From Strigops habroptila (taxonomy: Eukaryota > Chordata > Aves > Psittaciformes > Psittacidae), in the NCBI RefSeq assembly GCF_004027225.2, contig NC_044279.2, forward strand, positions 45,780,744-45,844,743: a stretch of 64,000 nt of DNA. The letters are read 5' to 3'. Below are positions 26,501 to 35,500 of the stretch, piece after piece. The position numbers and the translations under genes are program-made. Each line of letters opens with the position of its first letter. Within the stretch, counting starts at the first letter, position 1. A model generated the notes under the pieces. The model saw only the letters and a program-made list of their open reading frames with translations, ran no database searches and had not been told where the DNA came from.

Positions 26501-29500
26501 CTGCAATAGATATAAGCATACACATACTATAAATGTGTCTCACCTGTGATCTAAGAAGGGCTAATTCTCTCCTCAATTGTTCTATGAGATTTTCAACAGG
26601 ATCTACCTGACCTGCGTGTTCTGATTGTCCACTTTTGAGTCCATTTTCCAAAGTTCTTACTTGCAACAATTCTGTTAGGCATTTCTTTCCTTCTCTGTCT
26701 TCTTGAAAGGTAGTCAAATCAGAAAACCTTACTTGCAAATAGTCTTGCTCATCCTTCAATGCCATTATTTGTGCTTTGTGTGTTACTGGCTTTCCAAGCG
26801 CAGATGCACAAGGAATCAGAGAGTTTTTGCTGGCAGACTGTCTTGGGCAAAAATTTTGCTCCCCTGTTTGGTCTGAATTAGAACTTCTGGAAACTTCATT
26901 CTGAAAAGATGGTTTGTTTCTGTAATTTCGGTTATTTACCTCTGAGGTCTGACACACTGGCTGATAAGGAGAAAATGAACCTGTGCAATCTGATTTTAAG
27001 TCTTCTGACATCTCTCTATTGTCTGCATGATCTGTTATCCCTGATGTCTGTGAAAACTGTAGGTCTGGTGATACGTAAAGTTCTTTTATACTACGAGTTT
27101 CAGAATTACAGTTGTCATTAACTAGTTGCCACTCTGAACATAAATGAACCAAAGAAATACTTCTACTTTTTTCCAAGTGATCTGAATTCTGAAGTATGCC
27201 AGAAGTTCTTCTAGGTAGATTTCTCACAGCCTTACTGTTTTCAGCTATATCTTTCTCTGACTTCAAAAGTCTAACTGGTGCTTCTCTATCTGCAAATGTA
27301 TTTCTCCGTTCCATGTTACATGAGCTGCTACCCTATATTCACAAAAAACTCAGAATATTAATTAGTTTTCTAAAAAATTATAAATTATTAATTCTTTAAA
27401 AGTAGTGAATAAAAGCACCTAGAGAAATATTTGAACAGATATTTACAAAATAACATAATTTATATTTCAAAGGAGAAAAACAATAAATGTTTATGAACTT
27501 GCTTTATGAACCTACCTTTGCTTTTGCTTCAGTAATATCCTGTCTGTTCAAGAGATTCAACTTCCTCTTATTCATTCCCTTCTCTTCAGTAAAGCTATCG
27601 GTTATCTGCACATCACCAGCATCCAATCCTAATTGCAAGTAAATGTACACACAATAAATGATTGTGAATTTTTAACTTTCCAAGCAAAGGAATATAATCC
27701 ATTTAATACATCTGAGTTCTGGTTTTCTACCCGCAACGGAAGGAGCTGTAAACCCTTCCATTTGAGCACATGCTTCCCTGGGTGGCACAGAATTGAAATG
27801 TTCAGATTTCTGAAACACATATATTATACAGATGTCTTTGAAATCATGGTGAGAACATCCTGCATCTAAGAACTGCAAGCCAACGACACAACTCTCAGCG
27901 ATGCACTACTAGCCATTACAAGTCAAAAAGTTACTGGGCTATAAGACTGTGAAAATACAAAACCACTCACCTCTTCCTACAGATTCAATTCAATGTATTT
28001 AGCCTTGTAATTTAAACAAGTAAGTATATCATAGCTATATCAATAGGTATAGACAACATGTTTTCGAAAGAACAGTTTATAATAAACAAAAAAAATCCTA
28101 CCTATTGTTGCAATTCTTCTTCCTTTCTCCTGAGCCAACTTACGAATCTGCTTTTTCAATTCAATCCTTTCTTCTTCTAGTCTTTCAATCTGCGTATTAT
28201 TGTTCACGGATCAGTATTTCATTTTGCTCAAATGCATTTTTATTATGTAGCTCTTACACAAAAATAAGATTTATCACTTGCCTCTTGCAAAAGAATCTGG
28301 TTTTCAGCTCTGTATTGCTGCTGCTTCAGTGCTTTGCTGTTTCTGAATTCACTTAAATCAATCATTGTCTTTGTGTCAAGACCTAAAACACGGTATACAC
28401 TATATAATTATTCATTAAGCAGGAACACTAATGTTAGCAATCATTAGAATGCAGTTAATTTAACTAAGAACATAACTAGCCGAGTAGATTAAAAAAAAAA
28501 AAGTCAATAGTTGAATATATGTAGTTTTATATGTGTACACATCTTATGCTCCATATAGTAACACCAGGAAAAAGCATAATTTTACTTCAGGTACTCAAAA
28601 CCCAAAATGCAATAAAATGCCACCTTAACTACATTTGTTTAGATTAAAGTTAACTACATTTATGTTTAGATTCTTCTGTGTAAAAATAAGCCTGTCCAAA
28701 GTCTTCTGGTTTAGAATCCAGCACTACGACTTCAGTTTCCAGATAGTGTTATTATAAAATTAATTAAGCAGTGTAGAGTCAAAGAGGAATCAAACCCAAA
28801 AAAGCACTACAAAACCTATTCTCCTATTTCCTTCAGTCAAAGCAACCTGCAAGCCTTGTACATTCATGCAGTTTGTCCTAACTTGCTACTTGCAAATATT
28901 ACCAGAATATACAAAGTTATATATTATACCAGAATATACAAAGTAACATTTCCATGATACAATATTATTTCAATTCTTACACAGAAAATAAATGAAACCG
29001 AAATGGATATAACATACCTAAGCGCTCTCTGAGTTCTTCATTTTCATCAAGAAAATCATTTATTTTAAGTTCAAGTTTATTGCCTTCCTTAATTAATGTT
29101 TCAATCTCATGATCTCGAATTCTGATTTGCTTTTTTAAATCATTTATTTCAGCAACAGCCTCTTCCAAACCATATATTCCCTGAAACCAAATGGAAAGTA
29201 AAAATAAAACAACCAACAGCAGATGTAAGAAAATAAATTATGAATATGGTTTTCATCACTCCACAGATAAGAAAGATGTTTTTCAAACTGTGCAACTCTT
29301 CTGCACTATGCTTAGTGAAAAAAGTTACTGAATAAAAAGCAGAACTACAAATTTGTCTTTTAATTACAGAGGAGTCTCTGCATATTTCAAAACTGAGTCC
29401 TCTTCCTACATGATTCTTTGAAGAATCCTATCTTGAGTGTTCAGTTTCTGCTCAATGGACTTCAGAAGCCCATATTAATATGTTAAAACAGATGACTTGT

Positions 29501-32500
29501 ACAAATTGTTAAATATGGCTAACAAATTGCAAGCAGTCACTGACTGCTATAGAATCATAGAATGGTTAGGGTTGGAAAGGACCTTAAGATTACCTAGTCC
29601 CAACCCCCCTGCCAAGGGCAGGGACACCTTACCCTAGACCATGTCAGCCAGTGCTCTGTCCAACCTGGCCTTGGAATGCTGAACGTTACTATTAAGGAAA
29701 AACAAACAAACAAACAAAAAACAAAACAAAACAAACAAACAAACGAAAAAAAACCTCAACCAAAAAACCAGCATCAGAAGTCTTTAATTTAATTTCTAAT
29801 TAGAACAGAGTCAATAAAAAAATGGAAGGACAAAATGATCTCCTTAAAATATGATGAAATACCCTGTCCAGTCTGACACACTGTTTACCAGTTCATAGCC
29901 TCTCATTCGTTTCAGAGTCTCAAGAAGCTCTTTGTCCTTTTCTCTAGCATCTGCTTCTGCTAATTCTGCTGATTTCTCAGCCTCCTTAGTTCTCTCTTCT
30001 AGCATTTTCAACTTTTCTTGCATTTCCCCAATGCGATTCTGCTGAGCAAGAGATGAGTGACCTGTAAAGAAGAACCTTGATCTGTTTACAACTAGGAATT
30101 CTTGTTATCAGCCATCAAGCAAGAAACACTTTGGATGATGTTACAAAGGAGATCTTACTTTTGCTTCTCTTTTTAATTAACTAATTGAAAAAGACTATAT
30201 GAATCCTTTTTCCCCACCAATTGTTCATTTAAACAATATTTATAAGAAATGCACGTAATTTTTTTATATATAGTATAAACATAGTATATTAAAAGTGAAT
30301 TAGAATTCATTTTGAATTGCATGCTACTACTCACTTGCAATTCTTGATAAAGCAGAGATCTTATACGTTATGCTCTAACCATTACAGACTAGGTATAGTT
30401 TACTACACACTGCATTAGCCATAAACCCCACTGAATTACTGTGAATGAATTTAAACTCTTTATGAATGTTTAATAAATGAAAATGAACAAAAAAAAAAAA
30501 TTAGAGACTAATATTACTCATATACTGCAAATATTTTTTCTGTGTTTCTAGTGAATAAAGAATGTTCAGTAAATTTGTGGTTTCTTATTGCCCTTTCCAT
30601 AGACATTCAAATAAAATGGTTGCTACCTTTATCTTTTTGGAGATCACTTCGTAATTCCTCAATTAGCAGTGCATTTTGTTCCATTTCTTTGGTATACTGT
30701 TCAACTTGCTCAGTAAGCAATCGTACCTGCGCATCCCGCTCTTGCACACCCTACACACACGAAAAGGAAACTCCATTAAGAATTCTTCTTTACTGACAGG
30801 CAAGCTACCAGTATAGAACACCACACAATAAACAAAATTAAAAGTAGCTAAGACAAAACAATTTATAGAACACCAAATATACTGTACTTACAACAGAGTT
30901 CAGATATTATCTAGAAGTTGGGTATATAGAGGCAAAGCAGGAAAAATAAAAGAGTAAAAAATAAAGCATTCAAACACACACACGCAAAGCAGTATTTTAG
31001 TATACCGATTTTAAATGGAACAGTTCTCTCAGAGTTAAACAATGCATGATGAAAAGTTTCAGATGATACATGTTTCCTACAGCTTCCTCATAAACAATTG
31101 CCAGTGGGAAACAAGAGATACAAGTTCAACAGTGGGAGGACTAACAATCCATCATACATGACACCTGTATTGCAGACTGTCTTTCAGCAAGGCACCCAAC
31201 TTTTAAAAAATCATATCACACCTTATTTTGCATGCATATACATCCATAAGTATATACAGACTGTGAAAGTGACTTCTATTTAAATATACTATTTCTGTGC
31301 TCATACATGAACTTTAGAAATATCATAGACAGCTTAAGGTTGTTTTTTCTGTAATGAACAAAAGAAGAAGAAGATAAAAAAGATACTTCGAAAAAAGTTA
31401 CAGAAAGTAATTATAATGTAAAAATCTCAAGAGTTGCTGACCTTACTTTACACCAATATTATGAGAAACAAAAGCTCAGGCTTTCTTAGATGACAAATAT
31501 AACCACAGTTCAAAACCAATGGTAAAGAGCTTAGCAAAGTTGTAAGGAGCTAAACATAACCCTTTAGAATGTGAACATACACTGAAGCATAACAAGCTCA
31601 GTCCATTTTGAGCTATAACACAGTGCAGTAAATTGGTTTGACTTTAAAGTGTCTGCTTTAAAAACACACTTATTTCCACAAAACTGTTCAAAATATCATG
31701 CTAATGATGATCATCCAAAAAAGCAACCTCTAGAGCTATCTAGTCAGCTAAACCCAGACTCTACAACTGCTTATCAAAGTTACTTTCAGCTGCATTCCTC
31801 TTCTGAAGAGGAAGAGGCTGATTTGCACCTAAGGTTTTTTTCTTTTTTTTTTTCTCCTGATAAGCTCTCTGTTCCTAGTTTTGGAAGACTACATAAATTT
31901 ATCTCACCACACTGCTCAATCTACAAGGGCCCAACATATAATACAAATGTCAAATGACTCCTTGAATCAAGGCACAAAATCACCCTTTATCGTACAGTAT
32001 CTTTCCTTGATGCATATTTCAGTGTTACTAATGGGCTGCTTATTTATTTATTCTCTTCATGTTTGTGAGGAAAAACAGGGAAATTCAAAATCATAGAGCT
32101 ATGTGAGAGATACTCTTCATGGGCTGACGCACAGGCTTAATAGTAAGGCATGAAATGAGAGAAAGAAATGGAAAATTAAACACTAGTAAGAGTCTTCCTT
32201 GACTAACAAATTTAGAAGACAGAAACAAAGCTATAATTTAAAAACATTAAATTATGGATGCTTAGAATTTAAAGCAATCACTCTAGTAATGGAAAAGACA
32301 AATATGAAACTAGCAGAAACAACTACCACCGAGAGCTCAGTTCATACATACAGCAAGAGAAGTTTCCTTTGCGCACTGTCTATTAAGCTATCTTTGCAGT
32401 GGAATGACTTGACCTGTCTCATAATACTCAAACTTAAGTAACATATATTCTGGTATTTGCAAACTATGAAAGACTAAATAATTATCTGGTCATTAGCATA

Positions 32501-35500
32501 TTTAGTGAGTGGTGATTTCTATGTGTGTAATTTCTCACACAGACTGTACCTGCTGAAGGGCCATTATACTGTTTCTGTCTACGTCAAGTTGGGCCATTTT
32601 CAATTTCTCTTTCAAGTTAAACAACATTTGCTGATACTGTAGGAGTTCATCATCTTTTGAAGCTAAGATACTCTGAAAAGAAGATAAAATACAATCAGAA
32701 CACTTGAAATAATCCCCCAAAATAATAAAAAAGTATTAAAAAGTACCTTCCATTCTTCAACTTTTGCATTTACAGCTGCCATAAGTGGATAGTCTTCTTC
32801 ATTCTTTGCTTTCAGCTGGTCTGAAAGCTCCTGAACCTAGAAATGCCATCTGAATTAATATCACATCACAAAACTGTTTTGCTCAATATATATGTACAAA
32901 CACATTATACATATAACATATACATACAATTTAACTGATTAGCATTACAGCAGCAAGGGAAGATCATGACTCTTAAGAACACGAGTATGACTACAATTTT
33001 GTACAAAAAAATCTGTCAGCAATTTTTAAAATTTGCACCAAATTTAAAGATCATACTACTTTTTGAGAATGTTATTTCAGTAGAGAGTATGTTTTTAACT
33101 GGATATGTTGAATGTTTTTTTATTTCAAGTTAAAATATGAGTCAAGTTCTTACTTGAAATTTGTACTGTTCTTTCTCTTTTCTTAAGTGATCCATAACAG
33201 TATCAGATTGTTGCACAATTAGTTTCATTTTATTATATTCATCAGTCATCTTTTCCATTTCTTGTACTGATTCCTCAAGATTCTTCCTCATTTCTTGGTT
33301 TTGAATGTCTAACTTCTCATTAGCTTCAGTCAAATTCTGCAAAATGAAAGAAAAATCTGCTTTTAAATAGTGTACATCTGAAGACCTGAATAAGCGCTAA
33401 TTGACAGCTACCTTAAATGTTAAGACTTGAAAGTCTTACAAGAAATTAGCACAGAAGAGAGTATTTCACCTCCAGATCATCCATTGCAACAAACCCTAGC
33501 AGCAAACAAAAGACACATCTCCCATTTCCAGTGACTTAACTACCTCTGCCAGATTCACCAGTGCTACGCATATGCATCACAGAACTCAACTGCATTACGA
33601 ATTCCCTTACTCGACATGAGTTGGACATAGCTTTGTGAAAAACACTATTGTCAGTAACAGTCGAATAAATACTCAATAGCATGCATAGATTTTACCTGAA
33701 TTTCATCCAAATACTGGACAAGCTCAAAGTTCTTTTTGGATAACTGTGATCTGTAATCAGAATCCTCTCCTCTTCGTAACAGAACTGTTTCTTTCTGAGA
33801 ATCTATTTGCCTCTGATAGTCAACTACATCCTGACGCAACTGTTCATTCTGCACAGAAAGCAATCCAAACTTAAATCTATTTTGAAGAGTTGAAGACAAA
33901 GATGCTGCTTTTCTAGCAAGCTAACACAAAGAGCTAAGACAGTCAAACCCCATCCAAATTCCTACAGTCTGCTTTTAAAATACTTAGAAGCCTCACCTTT
34001 TTCTGTAAGCGTTTTTTCTTCAGATTGAAAAGGAGAGAACAAGACCAAGAAAACAAAGCATGAAAAACATTAGAAATTATCTTTCAGAAGACTAAATAGG
34101 AATCAAGGTAGAGACAAAATAAAATAGAGATTTCTCCATACCTGTGTATGCACATACAAGCATACACACACATACATAAAAAGGCATTTTGAGGAATGAT
34201 TCTCAAAGATTTCCCCATGGACACTAATTTAACTTTTGCTGTCTGTTTTATTCTCTGAAAGGCCAAGATTACAGCTATTAAATGCTCTAAAACATGTATT
34301 TTTTTTTTCTAAAAATGGCTACAAAAAAAGGGTTTCAAGAGAATAGTAAGAAAAAAAAAATCTAGGAATAAAGAATGTTGGCTCTATCTTTGCATTTATT
34401 GTTGTATTAACTTTTGACTTTTTATGATTTTATGTTAACCAATCAGACAATCTTAGCAAAAGCAACAAGCATAAACCAAATCCTGTCTAATATGCACCAA
34501 ACCTATTTGTCAATAGTATTTAAGAAAAATACTAAAAATTCAAAACACAAAATCCAGACAAAATTAATGCACAGTAGAACTATGTAAATTTAAGTGGTGA
34601 CACCTTCTGACCTCATTTAACTATGTTTCATTGGAGCAGACATACTATATATTTAAAAAATGTGATTAAAATTCTGTATTCTCTTTGTACCAGTAACCAG
34701 GAAACGTTCTAAACTGGAATTAAACATCATGACACACCAAAGATTATAAATACAGAAAGCTAATGATTTATTTATAAAGAAAGTTAAAAATACAGCAGAT
34801 CAGCAATAATTCTTTACTAACCTCTCTCCTTAATTTGATGTTTTCATTTTCGGCATCTTCATTTCGAAGAGCAAGCTAGAACAAAGACAGAAAACCTTTA
34901 TATGTATCTGTAAAAGAACAAACTATGAAAACAAGAAACTTCAGAAACAAACCAGAAAATATATGCAGAGCAGTCTGATTTCGCCAGTGGGTTTGGTTTT
35001 TTTCTAATTTCAGAGGCTCTTTTGAGAACATTGACTTTTCAAAAGATGTGGCAGAACAGCTTTTGGAGATGCAAAGCTCAATTCCTTCTTACCTGTTCAT
35101 TCACTTTCTTCTCTTTTTCCAATTCTTTTTCTATATCTGTTAACTGTCTCTCTTTTTGCTCTAATTGTTTTTCCAGTTGGCGGATCTCATCACGCAAAAA
35201 ACGAGTATCACGACCACCAGCAGATTTTTGTGCTATCTTAAAAGCATTAAAATAACATTGTAAGTACAGTACAGTTCTTCAAAACTGAAAGAACTAAAAA
35301 AAAAAAAAACACAGCAGATGCTAAGATTAATGTCCCTAATGTTCAGGAAAAGCAACGGGAAGGGCTCACTAACTTCCTTCAACAATACCCAGAAATTTCT
35401 AAAAATAAATGGGACTTACTAAAGCATAAAAAACTCATTGTATATACAGCACTTTGCAAACCTGAGGCGGGCGAATATTCAAAAGCCAATAAAAAGTATT

